A DNA stretch of 64,000 nucleotides from Corydoras sp. C115. Lineage: Eukaryota > Chordata > Actinopteri > Siluriformes > Callichthyidae. The position numbers and the translations under genes are program-made. Where the stretch lies: the NCBI GenBank assembly GCA_019802505.1, contig JAFMOC010000070.1, forward strand, positions 531,001 through 595,000. The letters run 5' to 3'. The notes under the pieces are model-generated. The model made no database searches and was not told the origin of the DNA. It saw only the letters and a list, made by a program, of their open reading frames with translations. Shown here one piece after another: positions 34,638 to 46,462 of the stretch; positions within the stretch are counted from its first letter, which is position 1; each line of letters begins with the position of its first letter.

Positions 34638-35895
34638 CCCACAGGAGCTGGGGGACTGCGGTCACACGGAGTGGGGATTAAAGCAGAAATGACTGCAGGG
34701 CAGGCCACTTCTGAAACGCCATCCCACTCACTCTCGACCATATCATTTCTGACGGGCTTCCTCCTTTTTATAAAAAGCGCTCCTTTTAAATCACAGACAA
34801 TAATTTAAATAATAATAACAATAATAAGAAGAAGAATAAATAATAAGTATGGTGGAGATTCTCTCCGGGTAGAGGAGGGGGTGCCTGCTGATTTCACAGT
34901 GCATGTCAGGCTCCAAAAAGCAAAAGGAGACGTTTTTTATGATTTTTTTGTTTTTTTTATGTTATTCGTTTTAAACACACTGAATGAAATGAAGTTGTAC
35001 ATTGTTGATGACTGAGACACTGTAGTTTTTAGGTTTTGTATGAGTGAAATCAGAGAACTGGGTTTTTATAAGTTTTTAAAGTCATGTTTAGGTGTGCCTA
35101 GTCATATGGTTTAGAATGATGAAGCCCATCCACCAGGTGTTGTACAGCTGCAGATGTGGTTTGTTGTATTACAGAAAAAGCATCGTGCACCTAAACCCTG
35201 CGATATCTACAGCTTCTGAGATCTATTAATAGATATGTGTGATTTGTGATAGATTTATTTAGTGTAACTGAAAGTGTAAATGTAAATGATTAATATATAT
35301 ATTAGAACGGTCAAAGCTATTAATATGCTTTGTGAGTTGGTTAATTAGAAAGAAACACATTTTATGAATTTTTGTCTTTAGATGAACACTAGTAATGGTA
35401 TTGATACCACAAAATATTTATGCAATTCATATATATTTACTAAATGATTAGTCTCTTAAATGCCTGTAATAATTCAGTACCTGAATTGGAAATGGTATGT
35501 TTAATTTCGCAGGAGTTCTTGCCATGTTGTACAACAAACAAATTAGGACTGATGGCTATAATTTAGAATTTAGAACCAAAACTTATATTCAAAATTATAT
35601 ATGCTGCTATTTAATTATTATGTGTTTAGCATTGTGTTTAGGAAAATTAGATTATTATTTGGAAAATTAGATCTCCTTTAAGCATACATAGTTAGAGCTG
35701 GGTTTGGGTGCACACTGTGCGATTGTGGGTGAGAGGGGGTGTACTAATCAAAGAAGTGGCTTGTTTTTGATTGACTGATGAGCAGTTGATTTATAAGACT
35801 TCAGGTTATTGAAGCCTGAGCTGATTTATCAGAATGTGAAAGTATATGTGCGAGTGTTTCTGCACCGTGTTGGAATAAAGACATCAGTGCTTGCG
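34638..35895 (+). other. tmem161b: tmem161b 3' UTR (probable extent)
   Basis: A-T-rich sequence after the stop codon with AATAAA at 34835-34840 and a better candidate at 35874-35879, which is followed by a GT-rich stretch (CAGTGCTTGCGGG). Which signal is used, and whether a distal AATAAA at 38456-38461 is also used, cannot be decided from sequence. Confidence 0.45.
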
Positions 35896-36420
35896 GGCTG
35901 CACCTGACCCCTGCTGCTCGCAAGCATCAATTTAAAAAACAGGGCATTTTGAACAAAAAAGGACTGATCTTCGGAGGCGATGGGAAGCACCCGCCGATGT
36001 GAGGCTTCCTCCCCTCCTGTTCATTTAGAACCGGTCAAACATTTCACTTTGAATGCATGGTCCAGTGCGATCAAACACAGCCTGCGAGCGCACTGCACAT
36101 GTACTCGCATCACCCCTATTGATTTACTGTCACGCCTCTAGTAGTGGAATTGATTTCCGTTTAGCTTTATTATAAGGTGCCAAGGATCCGTGTTAACTCT
36201 TAATCTGTGTCGAGTCTAACATCTGCTTTTGTCCATTCTGAGAGCCGGAGCCATATGGTCTGCTTGGAAATGTAAGCGTTCACACTCGAGTTCCCCAGTA
36301 ACAGAGAAAAAGAGCATGAGAGAATCGAACCTCAGCTTGATCACAAAGAGCAGTCGATTGTTCAGAGAACCTGGTGTCTGAATTCTGCTGAATCGTCTGA
36401 TCTTTCTCAGTAAAAGTCCA
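35690..36420. other. non-repetitive block spanning and following the 3' end
   Basis: Balanced composition, including GATTTACTGTCACGCC, TTTATTATAAGG and CTTAATCTGTGTCG. No repeat or gene recognised. Could be a downstream regulatory element. Confidence 0.35.
35874..35879 (+). terminator. candidate poly(A) signal AATAAA
   Basis: Canonical hexamer 1.24 kb after the stop, followed within 30 nt by GT-rich sequence. It is the best-placed signal for the end of the tmem161b mRNA. Another hexamer at 34835-34840 sits in an A-rich simple stretch. Confidence 0.4.
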
Positions 36421-36705
36421 GTTTTGCACTACAGCTCAACCGATTTGCATATTGGTTTTACTGGTAATGGTTTGTACTTTTGCTTGGTTTTAAAACACTT
36501 TGGAAGTCTTAATTCATAATCTTTTTTTATGTTATTTTAATTCAAGCTAATGTGTGCAGCTGCACTTTTAATATTTAAAATATGAATATGAATTTTTCAT
36601 ATTTACTGATTTCAAAATAATACATGACCATATTTTGGTGGCTTATTTTTTTTTATTTTTTATTTTTTATTCGGCACCGTCAAATTGTTGCTGCATTATG
36701 CACAA

Positions 36706-36990
36706 AGGTACTGGGACACCTACATGACTTTGGTTCCCCTTTGCAGCTGTAACAGCTGCTACCCTTCTGGAAAGGGTACTTTGGAGTTTTGGAGTTTATC
36801 TGATTTATTTTTTGTTTTTTCCATTTATTCATAAGAGTATTTGTGAGGTCAGACACTGATGTTGGACGAGGGGGCCTGGCTCACAATCTTTAGTTTTCCT
36901 GGTTAATCCTGTCTTAATGGAATGAAGGTCGGGGCTTTAAACAGGCCAGTCATGTTTCTCACACCAAAGTCCAAAAGGTACTTTCTCATA
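36706..36990 (-). mobile_element. Tc1-like transposon relic, 3' part, reverse orientation
   Basis: On the reverse strand it runs from the region around a GTGTGAGAAACATGACTGGCC-like stretch through GAGCCAGGCCCCC and CATCAGTGTCTGACCTCAC to the terminal-repeat-like GTGTCCCAGTACC. This is the C-terminal coding end and 3' terminus of a common fish Tc1 family. No intact reading frame. Confidence 0.75.
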
Positions 36991-37087
36991 AGTTTCACTT
37001 GTCAATGGGTATGTTCCAGTATTTTTTTTCCCCCTAAAAACTATGGTGTCCTATACACAAGGCCATTCAGTCACCATATTGACTAAA

Positions 37088-37575
37088 TTATTGGGACACA
37101 TCACTTGTGTGATAATTAATTTGATCACTTGCTCACTGATGGGTGTTTCATTCAGTCTCATTGACACAGATGTATAAAATAAGCACCTAGTTCGACATTT
37201 TGCACTGTATGCTTCCAACTTTGCAGAGTACAGTTTGTGGAAGGCATTTTTCTGTTCTTCAGTTCACAAAGCAAGATCTGTTAACACATGATTCAGTAAA
37301 ATGATGTGAATGACTTAACTGACCAACAAAACCCTGACTTTAACCTGACCAAATATTTTTAGGATTAACTAGAACTGAGATTGTGAGCCAGGCTCTTTCA
37401 TCCTCACAAATGCACCTTTGTATACATGGGCAAAAATTTATCACAAACACTGCAGAATTCGTAAAAAAGCTTTTTCAGAAGAATAAAATATGTTTGGGTT
37501 ACAAAGGGAGGACCAACTTTGGAGCAGAAGTCATGAAAGTTTTATAGGTCTAATGTGTAGGTGTCCCAATATCTG
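37088..37575 (+). mobile_element. internally deleted Tc1-like element, forward orientation
   Basis: Begins with a TATTGGGACACA terminal motif and TGTTTCATTCAGTCTCATTG, then jumps to transposase-derived CACAAAGCAAGATCTG and TTGTGAGCCAGGC, and ends with AGGTGTCCCAATAT. Both termini are present, about 490 bp apart, so the middle of the transposase is missing. A MITE-like derivative that is inert. Confidence 0.78.
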
Positions 37576-38511
37576 TGTTTAGATAATAGGAGTTAAATGT
37601 AGAGAGGGATTCTTTTTATTTGTGGAAGTAAGTTTTATGTTGACAAAGCAGTATATTACCATTGGGTATCTTTTATTTTTACTGAGCATGGCTAAAGAAA
37701 GAGTGTTTGGTTTTTTTTGTTTTTTTTTTGTCCAATTGAGTCACGTAACTTTTTTATTTTTTTATATTCCTGGCTTTACATCCACATGTTTTATTACATG
37801 AACAACAGGGTTGGCTTAACATAAATCTGGCTAAGTCTGCCGCCTAGTTGCCTTGGGTTTTTTTATTTTAAATTTTTTTTTCTGGTTAAATGCTGGTTTT
37901 ACTGCACACTCTCTGTTACGATTGTCAGAACATCTATCAGTCAGTATTATGCCACAGATGCCGACATTTCAGTGATTTTTAATTTGCCACCTCACTCTTA
38001 ACCCCCTTCTGAAAACGGTCAGTAGTTTTATTTCAAACATCACACAACTTATTGTCATTTCTGTTTGCACAAAGAAAATGCTGACTGCCAAGTTTTTTTT
38101 CTGCTGTTAATTTTTTTGGTTTGTTTTCTGATCTTATGCCAGTAATTTTGAACAGTGACCAATAACACGGAAAAGATACATATTTTACTAAAATACCTCT
38201 GTTTCGAATCATGTAGGTGTCTTTACCCATTAACTTCTAATGCCAAATAATGTTTAATGTTGGGTTCAGACTCGGCATGTTTAAAATTTCCCAAGAACAT
38301 TTGGACAAATCATTTGTAAAACTTAATTTTTGTTTTTAGTAAAGTAACTGAATCACATTTTTACAGTCCACGGGCCAGAGAGGTCATGTTTGTCTTTAAA
38401 GTGATTTTAAATCTGAATTTGCTTTATTTATTCTATTTCGGTTAGTTTGTGTTTTAATAAATGAATGTTCCGGAATCCTTTTTTTCCACATTGACTTATT
38501 AACATATTAAT

Positions 38512-38654
38512 TCATTCATTCATTCATTCATTCATTATCTTCCGCTTTATCCTATATTAGGTTCGCGGGGGGGGGTTCCCCATGCCCATCCAGGGGAGAA
38601 CGTTTCGGGCGTTGGGCAGATACACCCAGGACAGGGCGCCAATCTATCGCTGGG
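38512..38654 (-). mobile_element. short-form SINE with 9-bp target-site duplication
   Basis: Reverse-strand copy containing only the SINE's last 143 bp, starting at GCCCAGCGAT exactly as the copy at 3980-4109. Flanked by CATATTAAT at 38503-38511 and 38655-38663. The (ATGA)n tail is long and the sequence is little diverged. Confidence 0.9.
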
Positions 38655-38663
38655 CATATTAAT

Positions 38664-39430
38664 ATAATATTATATATATATATAATATACATACACACAC
38701 ACCACCCAAGCATTATGTGCTCTAATCATTGGAGAACAGATTAAAGGGGACTTACAAAGTATACAGAGAAACAAATGCAGTCTGTAATTGTAGAAAAACT
38801 CCATGTATATATTTACTGGAAATGAGTCTAGAAATAAGTGAGTGAACATAAATTGGCAGTGAGTGTGTATGTGATAGTTATGCTGGTGGGCTGAATGTAT
38901 ACTCAAGTAAGCAAATCGTTCATAAATAACTTTAGAACTTCAGTATAAAGAACAAAAAAAAAATACAGACCAATTTAAGATGATTGAATTTTTATTTTAT
39001 TTTGCATTATTACTTAAATCCCATGTTAAATATAAAATATTCGGATCTCTCGTTAAAATGTTTATTGTTTTGCTCACATTTAAGTAAATGAATAAACATT
39101 TGTTCAGTTTTAATAAATATAAGCTCATATAAACACACATTTTAAAACGTCAACCAGCTGCATTCGCGTGTGATGCTACTGTACAGCATTCTCATACTGC
39201 TTTAGTGTTGAGAACTGAAACATCTCTTATTATTGAACCAATGAAACAACAGTTTGCACATACTGAGGAAAGAATAGCTTAAGTCTTTGGGGGGAAAAAA
39301 ATAATTCTTGTTGCTGAATGTGATGTAAAAAAAGGTAAGCGTGAGTGCTATTGTCACTCTGACCTGGAACATTGGGCCTCTTCTTTTGCTCCCAGTCTTG
39401 GGATCAATGAGACAGATTCCAAAATAAACA
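38664..39430. other. gene-free AT-rich sequence
   Basis: Short TATA and CA runs, otherwise nothing recognised. Confidence 0.5.
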
Positions 39431-39439
39431 GTTGGAGTG

Positions 39440-39690
39440 GGGCTTTTCTTCTGCTGAGAGGCACTATTCATACAGCCCATCTTCACAGGGGCCCACCATG
39501 TGGCCTTTTTAGGTGGATCATCGTTCCAACGAAACCAAAGCTTTCCAGAAGTTACCTTTTTAATCAGCGGCGGTTGTCTGAAGCAGCTAATGAGGACGTC
39601 TCAGGATTTCTATTATTGGATGGCAACAATGCTGTGGAACTGAAAGAATGGCTTTTGTTCTGCTATGACTAGAAACATCATCAGGCTCTT
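39440..39690. other. non-repetitive block, candidate conserved element
   Basis: About 250 bp of balanced, motif-dense sequence with GCTAATGAGGACGTC and TATTATTGGATGGCAAC. No coding frame of note. Confidence 0.35.
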
Positions 39691-40194
39691 AACTTGATCA
39701 GCAGATTTGTGTTTAATTATAGATTAGTAACTAGAGAAGGAATTTCAAGTCATGAGAAAAATGCTGTATTTACAAAACTTTATTATTTTTAGAGTTAGAA
39801 TATATGCCTCCGAATTTAGGGAAGGCTGTTTCCTGTAAGGGCCTTTTCTTTGGGCTAAACCCAAGATATTTTAGAAACACCGACTGATTTAATGTGAAGA
39901 AATGTCTTATGTTGAGCCACAAGTTGAAAAGTCAATTGTAATTTTTTCAGGTTCACACACTGTTGGGAACATGGGCTGTTCTGCTTATCCCAGTTGTACC
40001 AGTGTTTAAACCAATATTGTGTCTTATAAGTTCCTGATCCAGTCCATTTAAAGCTGCGTATTCCTTTTGAGAATGCAATTGGGGGGGTGGAGCCAGTTTT
40101 AGCACTCATAGGGCGAGGGGGGGGGGGGTTACCTACAACAGGTTGACAGGCCATTGTACAAATTTAAACTGAATAACATGTTCGTATTTTTAGG

Positions 40195-40272
40195 TTGTCC
40201 ACCCAACCCTTCCCAAGCTGTTCCCATAAATTTGGAACCAAATTGTTCAAAAGGCATAAGTAGGTTCTGGAT
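40195..40272 (-). mobile_element. small Tc1-like transposase fragment
   Basis: CAAGCTGTTCCCATAAATTT and AAATTGTTCAAAAGGC match, on the reverse strand, the stretch before the last catalytic region of the same Tc1 family. Short and decayed. Confidence 0.5.
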
Positions 40273-40670
40273 TTTATGAGAATGAATGAAATGTCTGAAT
40301 TCATCTTTTAATGAACATTGGTATTACTTTATTATACTTTTTCTATATTAGATGATTAATGCATTTAAATACAGTGTTTGATTCCTTTCTCTCCTTTATG
40401 AAATGCTGGGAGTCAATAGCTTCTTCAAATTAAGGTTTTAATTTTAAATTGTTAATATATTTCAATCCAATTCTTAACTTTATTCAGTTTATACCATGGC
40501 AGACTGCTGCATCAAATACTACTAAAGATTTGACCTCTAGAATACATGATCTTTTTTTATTCCATTTTAAAATTAATTACGTCACTGAATATGCCACATA
40601 AAGGACCATAAACAGAAAAGGCTGAATTCCTCTGACAAAGGAAGACATGGAGGGACTTTGAATAGAGGTG

Positions 40671-40686
40671 ACTGCCCCCTTGTGAT
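40671..40686 (-). promoter_or_regulatory. CTCF-like core motif
   Basis: On the reverse strand it reads TCACAAGGGGGCAGT, close to the CTCF consensus CCASYAGRKGGCRS. Occupancy is unknown. Confidence 0.35.
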
Positions 40687-41739
40687 TCAGCTGCATGCAG
40701 CATGTGTGTAGTGTTAAAGGCATATGCCTATCGACATTCATTCATCAACAGTTCATCAAAATATTTTACACATAACACAAGTATAAAAAAACGTTATTAG
40801 TTTATTCTAAGAATACTATTACTATAACAAGCAACATGGATTAAAAGAAAAAACACTGGAAAGTTGAAAATGCAAAGTAGTCGTTAATGTAATGCTAATG
40901 TACTGTGTTATATACTGGTTCATATTTAAATATGTTATGAACATGTAATTATTTTTAGACAGTGGCATCCAAGCGCTTCAACTTATTAAGCCTATGGTGG
41001 CCTTTGATGTGTCCCCTGGGTCACTTGTTTAAGATGTGGCCAGCAGTCTGAGGGCAACAAGGGTCAGTAGCCAGTCAATTGAAAGCCTCGAGGGAGACAG
41101 GAGATTCCAGCATTCCAGCAGTACCAGTGAGTAAGTCATCCAACACACACACACTCAGACATACAGTGTATATGTATATATACTTTTATGATTGTCAATT
41201 GCCTTTATTATTTTTTTAAAAAAGCAAATACATTAAATGAAAAATTTCATGTAAATTTAAATTAGGATTTTCTTTTCTTTTCCTTCCATTTTAACTTTTG
41301 GAAGGTCATATATACAGGAGATCATATTGCTTTCACTGAAAATACAATTTCACTTCTGGATCTCAATGGCTGGAATGATTCTTGCTACTTTTAATACCAC
41401 AAAGCAATAGTATGTTTTAAAGCTGAAATGACAAAATACATCACAAGCAGTTAGTGAAAACTGCGCCCCTCCTCGATCAGCCTCGATCCATTTTGCCTGT
41501 GAATGAGGGGAACATGTCCATTAGTGGAAATGTAAGAATTCCTGGTGAGAAATATGTCTCTTTTTTGGACTGGGAAGTGTGTGGGGGTATTATTTGTTAA
41601 AGGGAAATGCCTATTAGCTCTGAAAAGCTGTCGACATTTATCTCCCTGTATGTGACTGTAAATTGTGACATTATCGGTGCAGAACACAAAGTGAGTATTA
41701 AAATTAAAAAGACACTGGGACATGTTCTTGGTGCATGCA

Positions 41740-42260
41740 TTACTGCCACAATGTGTGTCTAAGAAAAAAGAAATAACCCCTCTGACTGTCAGTGCGGCCT
41801 GTGAACGGCTCAGAATGCCTCCTGTCCTCGCTGTCATGACCGCACCACACTGCACTGCCTCTGACTGTTTGCCATCTTGGTCTTGTTGCTGCTGGCGACG
41901 GTGGATTGCACAGTCACACCATATCCCAGCATGCTACTGGAGCTACGGCCTCATAAGTCAGTGCCAAAGGTGAAGGGTGCGACGTGACCCCCGCATGGCA
42001 TCCTGAAAAAGAGAAAAGGGATGTAGAGAGCAGACAGGGAGTGTTTTATGCTAGCATGTCCCTCTACGAGGGGTTCTGTCTGCATAAGGTAAAGAAAAGA
42101 TGCTTTTCTTTAGGGTGCGAGTGTGCACGCTTTGTGCGAAAGGGCCCTCCTCATTTCACTAAAGCGCGCCCATTTAGCAAACGCCGTGCCTTTGTTACCT
42201 AGCAACACTTTAATTAAAATGGCATCAGCGACCTGGGAGCCTTTTTTCAAAAGCAGTCTC
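41740..42260. other. non-repetitive block with an RFX-type X-box
   Basis: Balanced, motif-dense sequence in the 3' gene-free region. GTTACCTAGCAAC at 42194-42206 is a palindromic X-box with a 1-base spacer. Open frames on both strands have no family match. Confidence 0.4.
42194..42206. promoter_or_regulatory. RFX X-box palindrome
   Basis: GTTACC and AGCAAC half-sites around one T fit the RFX-family inverted repeat GTTNCC/RGYAAC. X-boxes are typical of ciliary-gene control but also occur in distal enhancers. Confidence 0.5.
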
Positions 42261-42262
42261 CA

Positions 42263-42282
42263 TTTTTTTTTTTTTTTTTTTC
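42263..42282. repeat. poly(T) tract
   Basis: About 20 T on the + strand. Confidence 0.85.
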
Positions 42283-43009
42283 TTTTTAGGCTGTCTTTTG
42301 ATGAATGTATGAACAGCATATTTATATTTCACAGCTCACACCTTTTTTTTATTATTTCAGCTTGAAATGCTTGGTTTTCATAATAATTGCCGAATGTCCT
42401 TTGCATCTGCAATGTCAGTGGAGATTTAAATCAAAAGACAGTGAAAAATACTAAGCTCAAGCCAAAGATATGATTGTTATTGTCAGGCCATTAAAATTAT
42501 GCTACTTGTTTTTTTGGGTTTTACATTTTCATTTTACAAAATAATTGTTTATTAATAGAATGACAGTTGTGGATCCACCTGTAATAGTGGATTTATAGTA
42601 TTCGAGATCTAGGGTGGTGGTCTCAATGAAGAATGAAGCAGAGCACACAATTATAATTAACACATAGATATATAATGTTTTTTTATTCTTACATTAAATT
42701 AATTAGGATACTGATGGAAAGATTTCATCAGTGTAGTGATTCTAGGTCTAAATAGGTTTAGTGTCACTAAGAATTAAGAGAAAGTTGAAAATGATATATC
42801 ATTTAAACATTTAGCCCTTTTAAACAACATTTTATTTCTATAAAATATGTACAATATTTTAGGCATGACTTCAGGAATATATTGGCATATAAAATCACTA
42901 AAATCTATGCATATAATATTTCTTTTTGTGAGACTCACACCAGAAAAAAATCTGTACAACACGCACATACATTAACTATTATTTAATATATTACGCACTA
43001 ATCACTAAT

Positions 43010-43440
43010 CACATTACATAAAAGTACAAAATACTTTATGTTCACTACATGTAAGTAAGCTGTCATTGAGTATTACATTAGCAAACTATGTATCTATTCA
43101 TTTATACATAATACTCTTCAGTAAATGTGAGTATACAATTATTTTTACTTTAGTATACTTTTATTTTTGCACATTACATTTAAGTATAATGCCAGTTTTG
43201 TTCTGTACATATCATTACAAGTCTTATGTCATATCACAAGTCATATGTCAGTATTCCTTTATTTTTGACAAGAATAATGAGTACACTAGTATTTCTGTTC
43301 AGTACATGTAAATTTACTATTACTTATGAGTATCACTTTAGTATATTGTTATTTATGCACAGTTCATATGAGTACACTACCATTGTAAATATACTGCCAT
43401 TTCATTGCACATGTCCTGTACAAGTTTAATTTTAAAATCT
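43010..43440. repeat. degenerate tandem array
   Basis: Related phrases such as TTCACTACATGTAAGTA, TTCAGTAAATGTGAGTATA, GCACATTACATTTAAGTATA, TTCAGTACATGTAAATTTA and GCACAGTTCATATGAGTACA recur at roughly 45-90 bp spacing. This looks like an old minisatellite that has drifted. Confidence 0.5.
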
Positions 43441-45480
43441 TCATTATTACACTATTATGGTTTTCTCCTACAAAGTTACTCAGATTGTCACAGCCACCGA
43501 ATTAACATGAGAATACACATTGCCATCGGCTGCACATTGTCCTAAAAGGTGATGAAGGAGAATATTAGATCAGGCTCTCCGAAAGATGGAACCTAATTTT
43601 ATATTTCTCCTGAGACCTCTTCTTTCAGTGCTGCGAATGACTTTGTACTTTCCATTTGCTTTCTGTCAACTCAAGCTTTTGGAAACACACAAAGTAGTTT
43701 TAAGTCTCCTCTGCTCTCACTGCTTGATGGTCTGAGTGAGGAAAAAAAAAAGCTGTTAATTGCCAGCTGACTCAAAACCTTAACCTCGGCAGACTGATAA
43801 TTGTGTTTCTTAAATTAGACTCTACTTTCAAAGATAATATTTATATATCCTTCATTCCACAGTTGCCACAAAGCATTTAACCTATTTTTTTATGTGGATA
43901 TTTTTAATGAGAATAAAAGGAGGGGAAAAAAATGAAAAAACACACGCACACGTGTGATCTGTTTTAAGAGATCACGTTAGAAACGATTAAGGTCTCTGAT
44001 CAACTGTGTTCAGTCAGATACGACACTCAACTGCTTTTATAATAATAGTGGGGCGGGTGGGAAAGGATTGAGATCGGTCCCAATCGGTTCATGTCTGTTT
44101 CCCTCAGACATACTTCTCCAGACTCACAATGCCTACAATGATCACGGTACGTCCTTCGTGGCTGTAGTACACAATAGGCAGAGCCTGAGGCCATATGCTG
44201 GGCCTCTCGATGCAGGTTCGACTGCATGGTCATCGGTGGGAAAATGGGGTTCGCTGGTTGAGACGGACTACTGTGGGTCACAAGGGCCTAATAAAAACAG
44301 ACTCGGGGGAATTATTGATGAGCCACTTACAAATCTGCCTGCTTATATAGCCGAGCTAAGATTTGAAAAATCTGAAAAACGCAATGATTTCTGACCAATA
44401 GCTGTTGGAAGTAATGAAAGCTGATCATGTGCTTTTAATTAAGAGTTATTTTAAGGACATTGAAATAATTAGAAACCGTATAGAAACCAATGAAACTGCA
44501 CTGTTGGTACTGTAAGGACGTCTCGTTCAGTCTGGAAAAAAGGCTTTGAAAAGCTAAAAATTAGGAAATGAAAATAAACATTTTTGGCATGGCTCGAAAA
44601 TGAATAATTAAAAGCGAGAAAATCAAACTGGAGACGAAGGATTTGTGAGAAAGAGGCCTTCTGTGCCCCTCCTCCACTCTATTTCTCCCTTGATTACTAT
44701 GCATATAACCCTCTCACCATAGCACGAATTAATTAGCGTGCAGATAAATAGAGGCTCCCTTCATTCACAAGACTAGGACTCTTTCATTAACATGATAGTG
44801 GTTGTAGATTCTCACTTTATGCCATCCCAGGGCCCCTGATTTTTAAAATTTTGCCCGCTGATACAAATTATTTATCCCCAACCTTGTCATGCTTGGTTAG
44901 CAGCAAACATGAGCTAAACAAGCCAACCTAAATTTACCTTTTTTCCCCCTTCCTTCTTCCTTTGTAGATTAGCTATTTTAACTGGGTACCATAATCTCGC
45001 CTGTGACCCCCATGGCTTGTCATTGTAAGCCACCTGTATAGATACGGCTAATAATCATAAAAACAGGTCGTTGTTTGAGTTGATGCTTTCAAGGTTTACA
45101 CAGAACTCCAAAATGGCCTCCCTGTTATAATCCACTCCCTATTAAGAGCTTCATATATACCTCAAATGGAGTCTGTATGGCTCTTACAACCTCCCTCACA
45201 CTTTGGAAAGGATCCCAACCTTTGTACCTGAATGTGATCCGGCTATGCCAGTTCAGCTCGACAGAGTCTTGCTCTAATTTCAAGGTAAAATATCTCATTA
45301 GCTGCAGCCCTTGAAAGATGCCCGGACCATCTCATATTCAGTTACGCATTCCCTTTGAATAAAGCGTGAGCAGCAGGGAGAAAGAGCGTAAGGGAGGTCG
45401 GGGTGCGATCCTTTTCTACCTGAGAGGAAAGGAGGGAGAAGGCCTGGTGAGGCCTCTGCTCATTTCAGCAAGGTTGAATG
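43441..45480. other. long non-repetitive block, candidate conserved-element cluster
   Basis: Two kilobases with no recognisable repeat and only short open frames, dense in TAATTA, TTAATTAAG, CTTTGAAG and similar transcription-factor cores, including about 44640-45300 where composition is especially even. It looks like developmental enhancer sequence. Conservation could not be tested here. Confidence 0.45.
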
Positions 45481-45483
45481 ATT

Positions 45484-45505
45484 TAAAAAAAAAAAAAAAA
45501 AAAAA
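45484..45505. repeat. poly(A) tract
   Basis: About 21 consecutive A. Confidence 0.9.
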
Positions 45506-46099
45506 GCATTTGAAGAAAGGAAAAAGAAAACAGGTGTTCACCTACAGTGTAGCCGTGAAATTGTCTGTCTTGTCTAGCATAATCCTTTTATGATACTGAT
45601 AATAAAATTATGTAATTATAATGATGGTTGTATTATAAATATAATATATACATTTAATGACATAATGTAGTACTATAGATATCCACAGTGTAATAATGTA
45701 ATGCAGTCGTTAAGCTTAATGATAATCTGCAAATATCATCTGCAAATATCACAAAACATTAAGATGTATTGATTATATTGTTTATGATTGTTTAAAATTC
45801 ACAATTTATGTTATATACAGATTCATTTAGCTTTATAATTATAGTAATTTAAACTTCAAGCAAAAATCTCAGATTTATCTACAGTTCTTATGATTATGAA
45901 TTGGACAAATTTATATATAGTGGTTGGTATTATCCATGGGATTTCTGATTTTAGTATGTAAATCAAATTCTATAAGACTATTAAATTTAATAATGCTCTG
46001 GCGTTGCATAATTTTCTACAGTAAAATACCTTGTTAATAATAGAAAGTAATTATGATTTCATATTTTACCACTAATGTTTTGGATTTTTATAAAATAAT

Positions 46100-46129
46100 A
46101 GATTAGATTAGATTAGATTAGATTAGATT
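46100..46129. repeat. (GATTA)n pentanucleotide repeat
   Basis: About six units, read directly. Confidence 0.93.
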
Positions 46130-46429
46130 CAACTTTTGCATAATGACTATTGTCATTGTGCAAAGTAAACAAGTACAAAGCCAACAAAATGCAGCAGGAG
46201 GTTAACTTGGTTCCTGGATGATCTATATAAAAATAAAAATAGAAATATGTTAAAATAAAGGCTTGGATTAAAAGAGTAGTGTAAGTATATATTACATACG
46301 TTAATATATAATGTATGTATGTTAGTGTCATGGTCAATTAATAGTGTATATGCAGGATGTAGTGTAATTGGTTTCAGTCTTTAATGTGCTTGGTAAAACA
46401 AAATGGGTGGAAGCTTTTGTAATTTCTTC

Positions 46430-46431
46430 TT

Positions 46432-46459
<28 letters not shown>
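46430..46459. repeat. (TTTA)n tetranucleotide repeat
   Basis: About seven units. Confidence 0.93.

Positions 46460-46462
<3 letters not shown>

Noticed and set aside
41451..41855. Reverse-strand frame of 134 codons
   Set aside because: No family, signal or splice partner. It lies in a block that looks like conserved non-coding sequence.
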